A DNA stretch of 64,000 bases from assembly GCF_009856605.1 (NCBI RefSeq), contig NZ_CP047242.1, positions 2,858,001-2,922,000 of the forward strand, read 5' to 3'. The stretch's first letter is position 1. Each line of letters opens with the position of its first letter. The position numbers and the translations under genes were made by a program. Below the pieces are notes generated by a model that was not told the DNA's origin, ran no database searches, and saw only the letters and a program-made list of their open reading frames with translations. This stretch comes from Trichormus variabilis 0441. GTDB taxonomy: Bacteria > Cyanobacteriota > Cyanobacteriia > Cyanobacteriales > Nostocaceae. This document shows, one piece after another, positions 9,273 through 21,400 of the stretch.

Positions 9273-10502
9273 CTACTTGACGATTTTGGAGACGACACCA
9301 GCACCGATGGTGCGGCCACCTTCACGAATAGCGAAGCGCATCCCTTGCTCAATCGCAATCGGGTTGATTAATTCAACAGTGACTTTGATGCGATCTCCTG
9401 GCATCACCATTTCTACTGCTTCACCTTCATCGGAAGTAAAGGCTTTAATTGTACCAGTTACATCAGTTGTCCGCACATAGAATTGAGGACGGTAGCCAGC
9501 GAAGAAAGGAGTTTTACGACCACCTTCTTTTTCGGTGAGAACGTAAACTTCGCCTTCAAATTGGGTGTGAGGAGTGATGGAACCAGGCTTGGCTAAAACC
9601 ATACCCCGTTCAATATCAGTTTTTTGAATACCACGTAACAGTACACCGGCGTTGTCTCCAGCCATACCTTCATCGAGACTCTTCTTGAACATCTCGATCC
9701 CGGTAACAGTTGTGTTGCGTGTATCTCTAATACCTACTAGTTCTACAACATCACCAACTTTCACCTTACCACGCTCAATCCGACCGGTAGCAACTGTACC
9801 ACGACCGGTAATAGAGAACACGTCTTCTACCGCCATCAGGAATGGTTTATCTATATCCCGCTCTGGATCAGGAATATAAGAATCTACAGCATCCATCAAT
9901 TCGTAGATTTTATCTACCCAAGGATTTTCTCCACGTTGGGTCTTAGGATTCTTGGTCATAACGTCGAGAGCTTGCAAACCTGAACCTCTAACGATGGGAA
10001 TATCATCACCATCGAATTCGTATTCGGTCAACAGTTCTCTTAATTCCAGTTCTACTAGTTCTAGTAGTTCAGCGTCTTCCATCATATCTTCTTTATTTAA
10101 GAAGACTACTAGCTTAGGAACGCCTACCTGTTTTGCTAGTAGGATGTGTTCACGGGTTTGAGGCATAGGGCCGTCGGTAGCAGCAACTACGAGAATTGCT
10201 CCATCCATCTGAGCCGCACCTGTGATCATATTCTTCACATAGTCAGCGTGACCAGGACAGTCTACGTGAGCATAGTGACGATTAGCGGTCTCATATTCAA
10301 CGTGGGCTGTGTTAATGGTGATACCCCGCGCCTTTTCTTCTGGTGCGTTGTCGATTTGATCGTAGCCTTTAGCGACCGCTTGACCAAGGGCTGCCAAGGT
10401 CATGGTGATTGCTGCCGTTAAGGTTGTTTTACCGTGGTCAACGTGGCCAATCGTACCAATATTTACGTGGGGTTTCGTTCTTTCAAACTTTGCGCGTGCC
10501 AT
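9273..10502 (-). CDS. tuf: Elongation factor Tu
   Basis: GTPase that delivers aminoacyl-tRNA to the ribosome. G1 is GHVDHGKTT near residue 19, G3 is [12 protein letters not shown] and G4 is NKED. The three-domain length of 409 residues is the cyanobacterial/plastid type, which carries a short insertion ([17 protein letters not shown] region) relative to E. coli. It lies 22 bases downstream of fusA. Confidence 0.99.
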   Translation of the reverse strand: MARAKFERTKPHVNIGTIGHVDHGKTTLTAAITMTLAALGQAVAKGYDQIDNAPEEKARGITINTAHVEYETANRHYAHVDCPGHADYVKNMITGAAQMDGAILVVAATDGPMPQTREHILLAKQVGVPKLVVFLNKEDMMEDAELLELVELELRELLTEYEFDGDDIPIVRGSGLQALDVMTKNPKTQRGENPWVDKIYELMDAVDSYIPDPERDIDKPFLMAVEDVFSITGRGTVATGRIERGKVKVGDVVELVGIRDTRNTTVTGIEMFKKSLDEGMAGDNAGVLLRGIQKTDIERGMVLAKPGSITPHTQFEGEVYVLTEKEGGRKTPFFAGYRPQFYVRTTDVTGTIKAFTSDEGEAVEMVMPGDRIKVTVELINPIAIEQGMRFAIREGGRTIGAGVVSKIVK

Positions 10503-10524
10503 GAATACTCGTTTCCTTTTTTAA

Positions 10525-12603
10525 TTAAGCGTTCCCTTTGCTTTTTGCAATGATAGTTTCAGCTACGCTGCGAGGCACCTCTTCGTAGTGACTGAACTCC
10601 ATCGTAAAGATACCCCGACCTTGGGTTTTCGAGCGGATATCAGTGGCGTAGCCGAACATAGTCGCCAGTGGAACTTTTGATGCCACTTTAGCGAGTCCCT
10701 GTTCAGTGCTTTGGCTTTCTATCTGCCCCCGACGGGAGATGAGGTCGCCAATGACGTTCCCAATGTAGTCTTCAGGAACTTCCACTTCGACTTTCATCAT
10801 AGGCTCTAATAGTACTGGTGAGGCTTTAAGCACAGCTTCTTTCAGCGCCATTGATCCAGCAATTTTGAAAGCCATTTCCGAAGAGTCCACATCGTGGTAG
10901 GAGCCATGAACTAGCGTTGCTTTCACGTCAATGAGTGGATATCCAGCTAAAATACCAGATTCACAGCTTTCTTTCATACCTTGCTCGGCAGGGCCTATGT
11001 ACTCTTTAGGTACTACACCACCGACAATTTTAGAGACGAATTCAAAGCCAGTACCTGGTTCTCCAGGTTCCAAATTGATCACAACGTGACCATATTGACC
11101 TTTACCACCACTTTGACGGATGAACTTACCTTCCACGTTAGTAACTGATTTACGAATCGTTTCGCGGTAAGCTACTTGTGGCGCACCAACGTTGGCTTCC
11201 ACTTTGAATTCACGTAACATCCTGTCTACGAGAATTTCTAGGTGGAGTTCTCCCATCCCTGCAATTACAGTTTGGTTCGTTTCTGGGTCAACGTTGACAC
11301 GGAAAGTTGGATCTTCTTCTGAGAGAGATTGCAGAGCCTTGGATAGCTTATCCATGTCGTTCTTGGTTTTGGGTTCAACCGCTACCGAGATCACTGGCTC
11401 TGGAATAAATAGGGATTCCAGAATTACTGGTGAGCCTTCATCAGTGATAGTATCACCAGTCAAGGTGTCTTTTAATCCTAGAGCAGCCCCTAAATCACCT
11501 GCACGTAGTTCTTCTACGTCTTGCCGGTCATCTGCTTTCATGAGAACTAAACGGGAAATCCGTTCTTTTTTGTTCTTAGTAGCATTTAGAACATAGCTAC
11601 CTTTTTTCAGAACGCCTGAATAAACGCGAACAAAGGTAAGGCGACCGTATGGGTCAGCCATAATCTTGAAGGCTAAAGCTGCTAAGGGTTCGTTGTCGTC
11701 AGCCCGACGCTCAACAGTATCACCATTAGCGAGTGTGCCTTGAATGGGTGGTACTTCTGTTGGTGCGGGTAGGTAATCTACCACTGCATCCAGCATTAAC
11801 TGTACACCTTTATTTTTGAAGGCTGAACCACAAAGTACGGGTACGATTGTGCCTGCAATTGTACCTTGACGCAGGGCAGAGCGAATTTCTTCCTCTGTCA
11901 GTGCTTCGCCATCGAAGTACTTAGTCATCAGAGCATCATCGGTTTCTGCGACTGCTTCCACCAACTTGGTGTAGTACTCTTCGACTTGATTTTGTAAGTC
12001 TGCTGGGATATCAGTTTCCTGAATATCTGTACCTTGGTCGTTGTTGTAAATGTAGGCACGCTTCCGCACCAAGTCTACGATGCCCTTGAAGTCGTTTTCG
12101 CTACCGATAGGTAATTGAATGGCAATAGCATTTGCCCGCAGGCGATCGCGCATTTGCTCATGAACTCTGTAGAAGTTCGCTCCTGTACGATCCATCTTGT
12201 TGATGAAGGCAATCCGAGGTACTTTGTAACGGTCTGCTTGCCGCCACACAGTTTCTGATTGGGGTTGTACACCACCCACGGAACAAAATACCGCAATCAC
12301 ACCATCTAACACCCGCATGGAGCGCTCAACTTCAATTGTGAAGTCTACGTGACCTGGAGTATCGATAATGTTAATTTGATAATCTTTCCAACTGGTACTG
12401 ATTGCCGCAGCAGTGATGGTAATTCCCCGCTCCCGCTCTTGATCCATCCAGTCGGTTACAGCAGTTCCTTCGTGAACCTCACCGATTTTATGAATTATTC
12501 CAGAGTAAAATAATATTCTCTCTGTTGTCGTGGTTTTGCCCGCATCTATATGCGCCGCAATACCGATATTGCGTACTTTCTCTAGCGGGTTTGTACGTGC
12601 CAC
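10525..12603 (-). CDS. fusA: Elongation factor G
   Basis: GTPase that drives ribosomal translocation. The N-terminal G domain shows [32 protein letters not shown] and [10 protein letters not shown]. Domains II-V follow, with [14 protein letters not shown] and [18 protein letters not shown] visible. The length of 692 residues is standard. It is the third gene of the str operon, with 140 bases separating it from rpsG. Confidence 0.99.
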   Translation of the reverse strand: MARTNPLEKVRNIGIAAHIDAGKTTTTERILFYSGIIHKIGEVHEGTAVTDWMDQERERGITITAAAISTSWKDYQINIIDTPGHVDFTIEVERSMRVLDGVIAVFCSVGGVQPQSETVWRQADRYKVPRIAFINKMDRTGANFYRVHEQMRDRLRANAIAIQLPIGSENDFKGIVDLVRKRAYIYNNDQGTDIQETDIPADLQNQVEEYYTKLVEAVAETDDALMTKYFDGEALTEEEIRSALRQGTIAGTIVPVLCGSAFKNKGVQLMLDAVVDYLPAPTEVPPIQGTLANGDTVERRADDNEPLAALAFKIMADPYGRLTFVRVYSGVLKKGSYVLNATKNKKERISRLVLMKADDRQDVEELRAGDLGAALGLKDTLTGDTITDEGSPVILESLFIPEPVISVAVEPKTKNDMDKLSKALQSLSEEDPTFRVNVDPETNQTVIAGMGELHLEILVDRMLREFKVEANVGAPQVAYRETIRKSVTNVEGKFIRQSGGKGQYGHVVINLEPGEPGTGFEFVSKIVGGVVPKEYIGPAEQGMKESCESGILAGYPLIDVKATLVHGSYHDVDSSEMAFKIAGSMALKEAVLKASPVLLEPMMKVEVEVPEDYIGNVIGDLISRRGQIESQSTEQGLAKVASKVPLATMFGYATDIRSKTQGRGIFTMEFSHYEEVPRSVAETIIAKSKGNA

Positions 12604-12743
12604 AATAACCTCCTATAGTTTTTGCCTCATGATATCTTGTATATTACTCTTTGTTAAGATTCTATACTTTTAGGGAAAACCGACTTGTGTTCGGTAATTC
12701 CGCGATATACCGCTTTTTGATGCACGATATACCGCTTTTGTAC

Positions 12744-13214
12744 TTAGTAACGATAGTGTGCAAATGCTTTGTTTGCTTCCGCCATCCGGTGTGTTTCTTC
12801 CCGTTTGCGAATCGCATTCCCGCTTTCATTGGCAGCATCTAGTAGCTCATTAGCCAATCTGCTGGCCATTGTCCGTCCGGGTCTACTTCTAGAAAATTGT
12901 ACCAGCCAACGTAGTGCTAGGGTAGTACCACGTTCTGTACGCACTTCCATCGGTACTTGGTAGGTTGCACCACCGACACGGCGGGCTTTTACTTCTACTA
13001 AAGGTGTTGCGTTCCGCACTGCTCTTTCAAAAACTTCTAAGGCATTGTTACCAGTGCGTTCTTCAATTGTTTTCAAAGCATCATAAACGATGCGCGCAGC
13101 TAGTGATTTCTTTCCATGACGCATAATTCGCCGGATGATCATACTCACCAGGCGACTGTTATATACAGAGTCAGGCGGGACTGGCCGCCTTTGAATAACA
13201 CCACGACGAGACAT
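12744..13214 (-). CDS. rpsG: 30S ribosomal protein S7
   Basis: 16S rRNA 3'-domain assembly protein, 156 residues. The start [20 protein letters not shown] and the block [15 protein letters not shown] are typical. It belongs to the minus-strand str operon between rpsL and fusA. Confidence 0.98.
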   Translation of the reverse strand: MSRRGVIQRRPVPPDSVYNSRLVSMIIRRIMRHGKKSLAARIVYDALKTIEERTGNNALEVFERAVRNATPLVEVKARRVGGATYQVPMEVRTERGTTLALRWLVQFSRSRPGRTMASRLANELLDAANESGNAIRKREETHRMAEANKAFAHYRY

Positions 13215-13701
13215 ACTTTACCTTTAATTCGGATTTGGCAACGAAATTATATGCTATCAGACAGCGTATTCTCTGAGTGCTAGCGCAACTCATAATTCCG
13301 CATTTTGGCTCTAAGGTTGCAGCAAACCCAATTTAAGAGACTTGCTGACTTGAAAAAGCTCCGAGGGCTGAGTGGTGCGTAAACACTAGTCTCTAACCTG
13401 TTGTTCTGGCCTTTTTCATCCATCCTGATTTACTCAGTTCATGATGGCTAATTCGATTTAGTAGACAAACAAACAGCATTATCAATACCGAAATATTTAT
13501 AATTAAATGCTGTTTTTTTATCATGCCTACACTTGCTCGCTGAGTGCAGGTTGGCGGTAGAAGCTTGAGCAAATTTTCAGAAACAGATTATTTATTCTGT
13601 GAATCAATTACTGTTTCAGAACAAGCATTGATTCTTTTGCCTGAATTTAGGGGCTTTTGGGGAAGCGACTAATCGTAATCAAACACGATTAATCGCCTGA
13701 T
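13215..13701. other. Intergenic region between rpsL and rpsG
   Basis: An unusually long gap (487 bases) for two genes that are often almost adjacent. It contains an inverted pair ACAGATTATTTATTCTGT (13582-13599) and GCTGTTTTTT-like runs, but no open frame or RNA gene I can name. It could hold a second promoter or a processing site within the str operon. Confidence 0.3.
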
Positions 13702-14085
13702 TTATTTTTTCGCTTCTTTCGGGCGCTTGGTTCCATATTTGGAACGGCCTTGTTTGCGGTCTTTAACTCCGGCTGTATCCAAGGTTCCCCGGATGATGTG
13801 GTATCTTACACCTGGTAAGTCCTTCACCCGACCGCCACGAATCATTACTACTGAGTGTTCTTGTAAGTTGTGACCAATCCCTGGGATGTAAGCAGTAACT
13901 TCAAATCCCGATGTAAGTCTGACCCGTGCTACTTTCCGTAGAGCCGAGTTAGGCTTTTTAGGTGTAGTTGTGTATACTCTGGTGCAAACACCCCGACGTT
14001 GAGGGCATTGCTTCAGAGCAGGGGACTTAGTTTTCTGACGCGCTTTTTCGCGTTCAGTGCGTATTAATTGCTGTATTGTTGGCAT
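13702..14085 (-). CDS. rpsL: 30S ribosomal protein S12
   Basis: Decoding-centre protein, 127 residues. Conserved blocks are [20 protein letters not shown] and [20 protein letters not shown], with [17 protein letters not shown] near the end. The lysine of TPKKPNS, where streptomycin-resistance mutations arise, is wild type. It is the first gene of the minus-strand str operon. Confidence 0.98.
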
Positions 14086-14182
14086 GAGTCACAGCGCGTG
14101 AAGCTGCTTATAGGTCTAAGTTTTAACAAATCCTGATTATATCTTTTTTTGTGGTTTTATGTCAAACTTCCATATTATTTCG

Positions 14183-14536
14183 TTAAACACTAGATGGTGT
14201 AGCGGTAGAGAAAGAATTTCCACAGCCACAGGTAACGATTGCTTGGGGGTTTTGGAAGCGGAATGCACCACCCATCAGATCCTCTGAATAATCTATGGCT
14301 AGACCATTGATGTAATTATAGCTGGCATGATCGATGACTACTTGGGTATTATTAATGTCGAAGATGCGATCGCCTTCTTTTATTTTTTCATCGAAAGACA
14401 TCTCGTAAAACCAATCAGAACAGCCACCTGGTTTAACGGTGAGCCTAAATAGGGACATGGAATGCTGCTTTGCTTTTAAGCGATTGATTTCACTGGCTGC
14501 GGCTTGGCTCAAATGAATCATAACTAGTTTGGGCAA
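14183..14536 (-). CDS. IscA/HesB-like iron-sulfur cluster carrier
   Basis: A-type Fe-S carrier, 117 residues. The three conserved cysteines are present: one in KPGGCSDWFYEM and two in the C-terminal TCGCGNSF. The protein would pass Fe-S clusters to apoproteins in the cytosol. It sits immediately upstream of rpsL in the same direction, 97 bases away. It is one of several A-type paralogues expected in a cyanobacterium, so no specific symbol is given. Confidence 0.9.
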   Translation of the reverse strand: MPKLVMIHLSQAAASEINRLKAKQHSMSLFRLTVKPGGCSDWFYEMSFDEKIKEGDRIFDINNTQVVIDHASYNYINGLAIDYSEDLMGGAFRFQNPQAIVTCGCGNSFSTATPSSV

Positions 14537-14643
14537 GTGAAGACACCATCTTTTAGTATTACAGATGGGTTGCCAAAAGAATTTAGTTGTCAGCGAAAAG
14601 ACAGGAAAGCAGGGGAAAATCCCACAGATGATATCTTTAAGAT

Positions 14644-14884
14644 TAGGACTTACGCACCGAGGTTTTTTGTTGAGACAGGGTGTAAGGGTGTAGGGGTTTA
14701 GGGGGTTTCAAGCATTTATTTTGAATTTTGTTGGCGTAGCCTACTCTTCTACTTCTCCTGTCGAAGACGCTAACGCGAACGAGAACGCTATGCGAAACCG
14801 TAAGGTATTTTGAATTTTGAATTGATTCATACCCCTGTACCCTTCTCCAAACCCTTGAGTTTTCGTTTTTATGGGTAAGGCCTA
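14644..14884. repeat. MITE-like repeat, AGGACTTACGCA family, copy 1
   Basis: It starts TAGGACTTACGCA and ends in a degenerate complement (GGTAAGGCCTA). The interior, including CATTTATTTTGAATTTTG, TTGGCGTAGCC and ATTGATTCATACCCCT, is shared with the copy at 23141-23448. The start also folds (ACCGAGG to TTGAGACAGGGTG) as in the partial copy at 50801-50846. No open reading frame is carried. Confidence 0.7.
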
Positions 14885-14997
14885 AAGATTGATTTTCTGT
14901 GCTTCTGTGTCTTGATGGTGGAAATGCTTTTAAACACAGAGGCACAGAGGAAAGTTAGTATTTAAGTTACTAGAGGAAGATAGTTTGCCAAGAATCT

Positions 14998-15420
14998 TTA
15001 ATTCGATGTTCGAGAGTAATCATCTTGGTAGCGAATAATATCATCTTCACCTAAATATTCGCCGTTTTGTACTTCAATGAGTACTAAGGGAATTACGCCA
15101 GGATTCTCTAGACGGTGAGCAGTACATTGGGGTACGTAGGTAGACTGATTATTACTTAATAGAATTTCCTTTTCACCACAGACTACTCTGGCTGTACCGG
15201 AGACAACAATCCAATGTTCACTACGGTGATGGTGCATTTGTAAGCTGAGGCGATGTCCAGGTTTCACCTCAATCCGTTTGATTTTATATCCACGCCCTTC
15301 TTCCAGTACTGTAAAAGAACCCCAAGGACGCAACTCTGTTGCAGCAACACTACGGCTAGTAATGGTAGTAGGTAGGGGTAAAGTGTGAGTTTTTGTTGTG
15401 GTTTCTTGAGTTTGAGCCAT
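14998..15420 (-). CDS. Cupin protein (mannose-6-phosphate isomerase type II-like)
   Basis: A 140-residue single cupin domain. The start LRPWGSFTVLEEGRGYKIKR (in part) and the metal-site motif LSLQMHHHRSEHWIVVSGTA match the C-terminal isomerase domain of bifunctional mannose-1-phosphate guanylyltransferase/phosphomannose isomerase. The nucleotidyltransferase half is absent, so it is a stand-alone isomerase-like cupin; its sugar substrate is not proved. I chose the ATG at 15420 because GAGG lies five bases upstream; an in-frame TTG seven codons earlier has no such site. Confidence 0.85.
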   Translation of the reverse strand: MAQTQETTTKTHTLPLPTTITSRSVAATELRPWGSFTVLEEGRGYKIKRIEVKPGHRLSLQMHHHRSEHWIVVSGTARVVCGEKEILLSNNQSTYVPQCTAHRLENPGVIPLVLIEVQNGEYLGEDDIIRYQDDYSRTSN

Positions 15421-15698
15421 AGTTACCTCATTTGCAGACAAAACAAACTATCATTACTTCTGAAATAATCGATGGAAAATTTAGGGGAATTTTACAACCC
15501 TGAAATCAGGAGTTTTGCAGCACCTTGCTAAACATAGCAAAGTGAATCTGGGTAGGGTACAAAATGTTAATTGAAACTCTAGGTTTATACCAATTCTTCA
15601 TCAAGTAGAACGTCTGCTTATTCTCAGCTTTAAATTGGGAAAGTGCAGATTAGGGTAAATTATGTGAAGTTTCAACTATCTACTATCTATCTGTACCG

Positions 15699-17681
15699 CT
15701 ATTTTGGTTGAAGAAAAATCCCGATGCCGTTGTGGACACGGGCGGCGGTGTTAGGATAGCGGTCTAGGAGTTGCCCACTTAGGTAAAGGCTAGTTGAGCT
15801 ACCACCATCTAGGTTGAGGGCGTTGACACAGCCTAACAGTTTCATCAGTTGGGCGTGTTCTGCTAGGGTTGGGCCGGGGCCACCTGCGCGGTTATGGACT
15901 GCGGCAATTAATAAGGTATTGTTTGGGGTAGTGCAGATGCCACTACGAACAGCCCTTTCAGCAATAAAGGCGTTACTGAATTGTTCGCTTTTGGCATCGA
16001 GGACGACTTGACTATTTTGGAGAAGTAGGGGACCGGCTCCGATGATATGGGGATAACGGTTAAACTCAGCAGGTGTAGTGGCACTGGTAATCTGCACATC
16101 AGTACCAATGGGGAGTTGTGAAACTAGTGTAGTGGTATTGCCACGTAATGTAAGTAAGTAGCCATTGTTAGGGATAGGAAAGTTGGTTTGACCTGCTTTA
16201 TTCCCTGGAAACTGATTGGTGATTTTGTTGTTTTGAACTATGACAATCCGTTCATTGTCAGTTAAGGGAGTATACATCTTACCCCAGGCTGGTGTATAAC
16301 GAGCGATACCGTTTTGGACATAGCCACTGTTCAGGGCTAAGATTGGCACTCGCAAATTACTAGATGTCACTAAAGTCTCTTGTAAGCTGAGACGACCAAA
16401 ATAAAATTGACCGGCATCGTTCCAGGCGATCGCACCTCTGTTTAAGATAGGACTGGATAACCACTGATTATTCTGACGAATTGCCCCCAAAGGATAGCGG
16501 TTATTGCGGTTGAAATATCCTCCGTTAATTGCGCCTACTGCGAGGTAGCGTTGGGCTGTTTGCAATATGGGGGCTGTACCTACTAAAGTATCGGGGTTAG
16601 TGATAATGGGTTTTAAGCTTAATCCGACAGTCCTGGGGTTGACTTCCAAGAGGACGACAGGGAAACGATTTGTACCTAAATTAATAAACTGTTGTCGCCA
16701 ACGCAGTCCGGTTGCCCAGGTAATATCTCGTGGTTGTAAGGGGTCGGGACGCAAATCAATAATCAGGCGATCGGGGTTATTAATAGTGCTAACCTGAGGA
16801 GACAAAGCTAAGGGAACACTTAGCTGAATCACCGTCTGATTATTCACTACCTCTACTTTGGTGATTAATGGTTCCGGTGTCGGTAATTGTTTAAGTAAAT
16901 TGGGTGCAGATGCCGGTGGCGGTGCTATTGGTTGCGGTGTATAGCGTTGAATTAAACCAGTATCAGCGATGCCATCAAGGACGATTGTCCACTCTCTATG
17001 GGTTGATGCGGGGGGTTTGGCATCTGGTGTATTGGGGTCAACTGGAGGTTTGATGGGTTGCCCTTGTCTGACTTGCCAAGGTGTGGGACGGGTTAGGTCT
17101 ACAACGATGCGAGTTGTGGGCAAAGATGGCACAATTGGGGTTCCTGGTCGCTGACTGGAGCGAATATCTCTCACTTGCCCTGGAGAAGTGGCGATCGCTA
17201 ACGTGTTACCTTGGGACTGAATCTGCCATCCTGCTGTTCGGGCAAGATTGGTAATATCTAGATAGCGATAGCCTCCCTGAAGCCTAGTGGTTAAAACTAT
17301 TGGTTGGGTTGTTGATGAAAACCACACTACTGGCTGTCTGGCTGGGTCATTACTGTTTAATAAGTCCACCCCCATCAATTGTCTAAGAGCGCCATCACTA
17401 ATTAGTGTTGTTATTTGATTTGCTGCTCCTGGTTGCTGTAACCAAGCTCCTGGTAAGTTACGACCATTAAGGATAATTTGGCTACCGGCCGATAATCTGA
17501 GTGATGCAGGCGATGTTGGCAGAACCTGTGATGGCTGCTGGGCATTAGTGGTATAGGTAGCAGACAAGCAAAGTAATATTGCCGTTATGGGGGATACAAG
17601 AGTCCGAAAGTATCCGTATTTTAATGGTTTGGTAACAATATTGTGATTTGTTCGTCGGCAATAATTTGTCATTTTGTCCAT
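15699..17681 (-). CDS. Exported phosphodiester glycosidase (NAGPA domain) protein
   Basis: 660 residues with a hydrophobic signal/anchor near residues 28-48 (PITAILLCLSATYTTNA). The middle contains an AMIN-like beta-rich region (VEVVNNQTVIQLSVPLAL, NPDRLIIDLRPDP). The C-terminal ~300 residues match the phosphodiester glycosidase/NAGPA (DUF2233) domain, with INGGYFNRNN, GAGPLLLQ and the final LNLDGGSSTSLYLSG. It probably acts on the cell envelope or on exported polysaccharides. It is divergent from glutamate synthase. Confidence 0.88.
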   Translation of the reverse strand: MDKMTNYCRRTNHNIVTKPLKYGYFRTLVSPITAILLCLSATYTTNAQQPSQVLPTSPASLRLSAGSQIILNGRNLPGAWLQQPGAANQITTLISDGALRQLMGVDLLNSNDPARQPVVWFSSTTQPIVLTTRLQGGYRYLDITNLARTAGWQIQSQGNTLAIATSPGQVRDIRSSQRPGTPIVPSLPTTRIVVDLTRPTPWQVRQGQPIKPPVDPNTPDAKPPASTHREWTIVLDGIADTGLIQRYTPQPIAPPPASAPNLLKQLPTPEPLITKVEVVNNQTVIQLSVPLALSPQVSTINNPDRLIIDLRPDPLQPRDITWATGLRWRQQFINLGTNRFPVVLLEVNPRTVGLSLKPIITNPDTLVGTAPILQTAQRYLAVGAINGGYFNRNNRYPLGAIRQNNQWLSSPILNRGAIAWNDAGQFYFGRLSLQETLVTSSNLRVPILALNSGYVQNGIARYTPAWGKMYTPLTDNERIVIVQNNKITNQFPGNKAGQTNFPIPNNGYLLTLRGNTTTLVSQLPIGTDVQITSATTPAEFNRYPHIIGAGPLLLQNSQVVLDAKSEQFSNAFIAERAVRSGICTTPNNTLLIAAVHNRAGGPGPTLAEHAQLMKLLGCVNALNLDGGSSTSLYLSGQLLDRYPNTAARVHNGIGIFLQPK

Positions 17682-18436
17682 AATTTACATAGTTACTTTT
17701 GCAACCTATCACCCAACGACCTAGTTAGCTAATTGTGCGGAAATCTTGAAACATAAAGAGCTAATTTAGTAGTAAATGTGATATGATATATATTGGCTTC
17801 TTATCTCTTAAAGATGACAAGCTAAGATTTTGCAGCAAAAACCACTGTAACTGAATGCTTTAACTAGCACTAGTTATAACAAAACTAGAAATAGTAGTTT
17901 TGGTTATTATATTTGGATAAGATATTAGATCCTGATACATTGTTCCTGCTGTTGCCACTTGAGTGAAGGTTAGACAGTAGGGGCTGTAGTGGCAACAGTG
18001 AAAATCTCACAACAATGAAAATATTTTAGTAATTGTCAAAGGGGTATATATTGTACTACGCTGATTTTGCTGCTAAATCAGGATTATTTCTAGCCAAAGA
18101 ACAGTGAAGTTGATATGCGATGGGCTATGCCCCACCTTAGGTGATAGCTAGCACTCAGAAATACGCTTTGCTGGAAAAATTAAAACAAAGAAATTGAGAA
18201 AATATCAAGCTAGACGATATTAAGTAGAGGACTGTCAAGGCACAGAAATTTTGTCTTCCATAGAATAAACACATAAAACATAACGTCAAAATTTTAACGG
18301 GGGTAGTAAAAAGCCGGAGTTAAAATTTTTTTTCTCTAAATTTCAGTGATTTTATGTATTCATAGGACACGAAATTTAGAAATTTTTCTCACAAACAGTG
18401 GCGCAATTCGTGACTCAACGATCTCAGGAACAGGCT
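17682..18436. promoter_or_regulatory. Long leader/promoter region of glutamate synthase with a hairpin
   Basis: About 750 bases between divergent genes with no open frame. A perfect 11-bp inverted repeat, CTGTTGCCACT (17949-17959) with AGTGGCAACAG (17988-17998), encloses a 28-base loop. No clean GTA-N8-TAC NtcA site was found by eye. The region should contain the promoters for both flanking genes. Confidence 0.4.
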
Positions 18437-21400
18437 ATGAATGATAACTCGACGCATCAAAACCAACAAATCACGGCGAATAATGATTCAGGGGATACCT
18501 ACCAGGGGCAAAGGTGGTTAGTAGAAGAACGAGATGCCTGTGGTGTAGGTTTTATCGCTCATCGTCAAAATCATGGCAGTCACGAAATTGTGGCTAAAGC
18601 GTTAGCGGCTTTGACCTGTTTAGAACATCGGGGTGGTTGTAGCGCCGACCAAGATTCTGGTGATGGTGCAGGTATATTAACCGCTATTCCTTGGGAGTTG
18701 TTACAGCAAGATTATCCCCAAGGACAGATAGACTTTTTGTCAAGCAAGAATATTGCTGTGGGTATGATTTTTTTGCCACAAGATGCAGAAATTGCCCAAA
18801 AAGCCAAAGCGATTTTTGAACAAATTGCCACTGAAGAAAAATTTACTGTATTGGGCTGGCGAGTAGTTCCGGTACAACCTGATTTGCTGGGGATACAGGC
18901 AAAAGAAAATCAACCCCGAATTGAGCAAGTTATTTTAAGCGCCGATAACAGTGGTGATGCCCTAGAAAGACAACTTTTTATCACCCGTAAGCGTTTATTC
19001 AAAGCCGTAAAAAGTATCTCGGAAGAATTTTACATTTGTTCTTTGTCCAGTCGCACCATTGTTTATAAGGGGATGGTGCGATCGGCGGTTTTAGGAGCAT
19101 TCTATCTAGACCTGCAAAACCCAGCTTATAAGAGCGCCTTTGCTGTTTATCACCGACGCTTTAGTACGAATACTATGCCCAAGTGGCCATTAGCGCAACC
19201 GATGCGGCTATTGGGTCATAACGGGGAAATTAACACCCTATTGGGAAATATTAACTGGATGATGGCGAGAGAAGCTAACTTGAGTCATCCCATTTGGGGC
19301 GATCGCTTTGATGAACTCAGGCCATCAGTTCTCATGGGAAACAGTGACTCGGCAACTCTCGATAACGTCCTCGAATTATTGGTGCATTCTGGACGTAGCC
19401 CCTTGGAAGCCTTGATGATTATGGTGCCAGAGGCTTACCAAAATCAACCATCCTTGCGTAACTATCCAGAAATCGTTGATTTTTACGAATATTACAGTGG
19501 TTTACAAGAAGCATGGGACGGGCCTGCACTGTTGGTATTTGGGGATGGTAAAACAGTAGGGGCAACATTAGACCGGAATGGTTTAAGACCTGCTCGTTAT
19601 CTCATTACCAAAGATGACTATATAGTAGTGGCTTCGGAAGCTGGGGTAGTAGACTTCCCAGAAGCAGACATTATTGAGAAAGGTAGACTAGGCCCTGGTC
19701 AAATGATTGCCGTGGATCTAGTTAACCATGAAGTCCTGAAGAATTGGGAAATTAAGCAGCGCATTGCCAAACAGCAGCCTTATGGAGAATGGCTGCAAAA
19801 GTACCGTCAAGAACTCAAGCAGCTTACCAGTCAAGTGAATGGCAATGGTAACGGTAATGGTAATGGTCACCGGGTAGCAGATAACGGTCATGTCAGCACC
19901 ACGAAGGTTGACAAAGAAACCTTACTGCGTCAGCAATTAGCCTTTGGTTACACCACCGAAGATGTAGAAATGGTCATTCAACCAATGGCCGCCACTGGTT
20001 CAGAACCGACTTTCTGTATGGGCGATGATATCCCCTTGGCAGTGCTGACAGACAAACCCCACTTGCTTTATGACTATTTCAAACAGCGTTTTGCCCAAGT
20101 AACCAACCCAGCAATTGATCCATTACGGGAAAAGCTGGTGATGTCTTTGAAAGTGGAACTGGGGGAACGGGGTAACTTATTGGAACCCAAACCAGAATAT
20201 GCTAGAAGACTGAAGCTAGAATCGCCAGTTTTAACAGAGTCAGAATTGGCAGCCATTAAGCTATCGGGATTTGCTACAGCTGAATTGTCTACCTTGTTTG
20301 CGATCGCCAATGGGCCAGATGGTCTCAAAGCAGCAGTCCTAGCCTTGCAACAACAAGCGGCGGAATCAGTCCGGGCCGGTGCGAAAATTCTCGTTTTAAG
20401 TGATCGCGCAGGCGCAGGTATCAGCACAGAATATAGTTACATTCCGCCCCTATTAGCTGTGGGTGCAGTGCATCACTACCTAATTCGGGAAGGATTGCGA
20501 ACGAAGACATCTTTGATTGTTGATACGGCTCAATGCTGGAGTACACACCATTTTGCTTGTTTAATTGGCTATGGTGCAGGTGCTATTTGTCCTTACATGA
20601 CTTTGGATACTGTGCGGAATTGGTGGTCAGACCCCGCAACCCAACAGTTCATGGAACGGGGTAAGATTACCAGCCTCTCATTAGAACAGGCGATCGCCAA
20701 CTATCGCAAAGCTGTAGAGTCGGGTTTGTTGAAGATCCTCTCGAAAATGGGAATTTCGCTGCTGTCCAGCTATCAAGCAGCGCAGATTTTTGAAGCCATC
20801 GGCATTGGTGGCGATTTGTTAGCTTTGGGATTCCAAGGTACAGCTTCTCGCATCGGTGGTTTGAGTGTCAGCGAGTTAGCCCAAGAGGTGCTTTCCATCC
20901 ACAGCAAAGCTTTCCCAGAACTAGCAACCCACAAATTAGAAAACTTAGGGTTTGTCAACTACCGCCCCACCGGCGAGTATCACATGAACAATCCCAAACT
21001 AGCAAAAGCGCTGCATGAAGCGGTAGATGGGAAGAAATACGACCACTACGAAGTTTACAAGCAGTACTTGCAAGGTAGACCAATTACAGCTTTGCGAGAC
21101 TTGCTAGATTTCCACAGCGATCGCGCGCCTATTTCTCTAGAAGAAGTAGAATCAGTCAGCGATATCGTCAAGCGCTTCTGTACTGGGGGGATGTCCTTGG
21201 GTGCATTGTCACGGGAAGCCCATGAAGTATTGGCGATCGCCATGAACCGGATTGGTGGTAAATCCAATTCTGGGGAAGGTGGAGAAGACCCGGTACGTTA
21301 CAAAGTATTGGATGATGTGGACGCGTCGGGACACTCGCCAACTCTCCCCCATTTGCGAGGTTTGCGGAACGGAGACACAGCCTCTAGCGCCATCAAGCAA

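Noticed and set aside
17682..18436. NtcA site (GTA-N8-TAC) before glutamate synthase
   Set aside because: Near matches such as GTATATATTGTAC have the wrong spacing (seven bases), so I do not call one.
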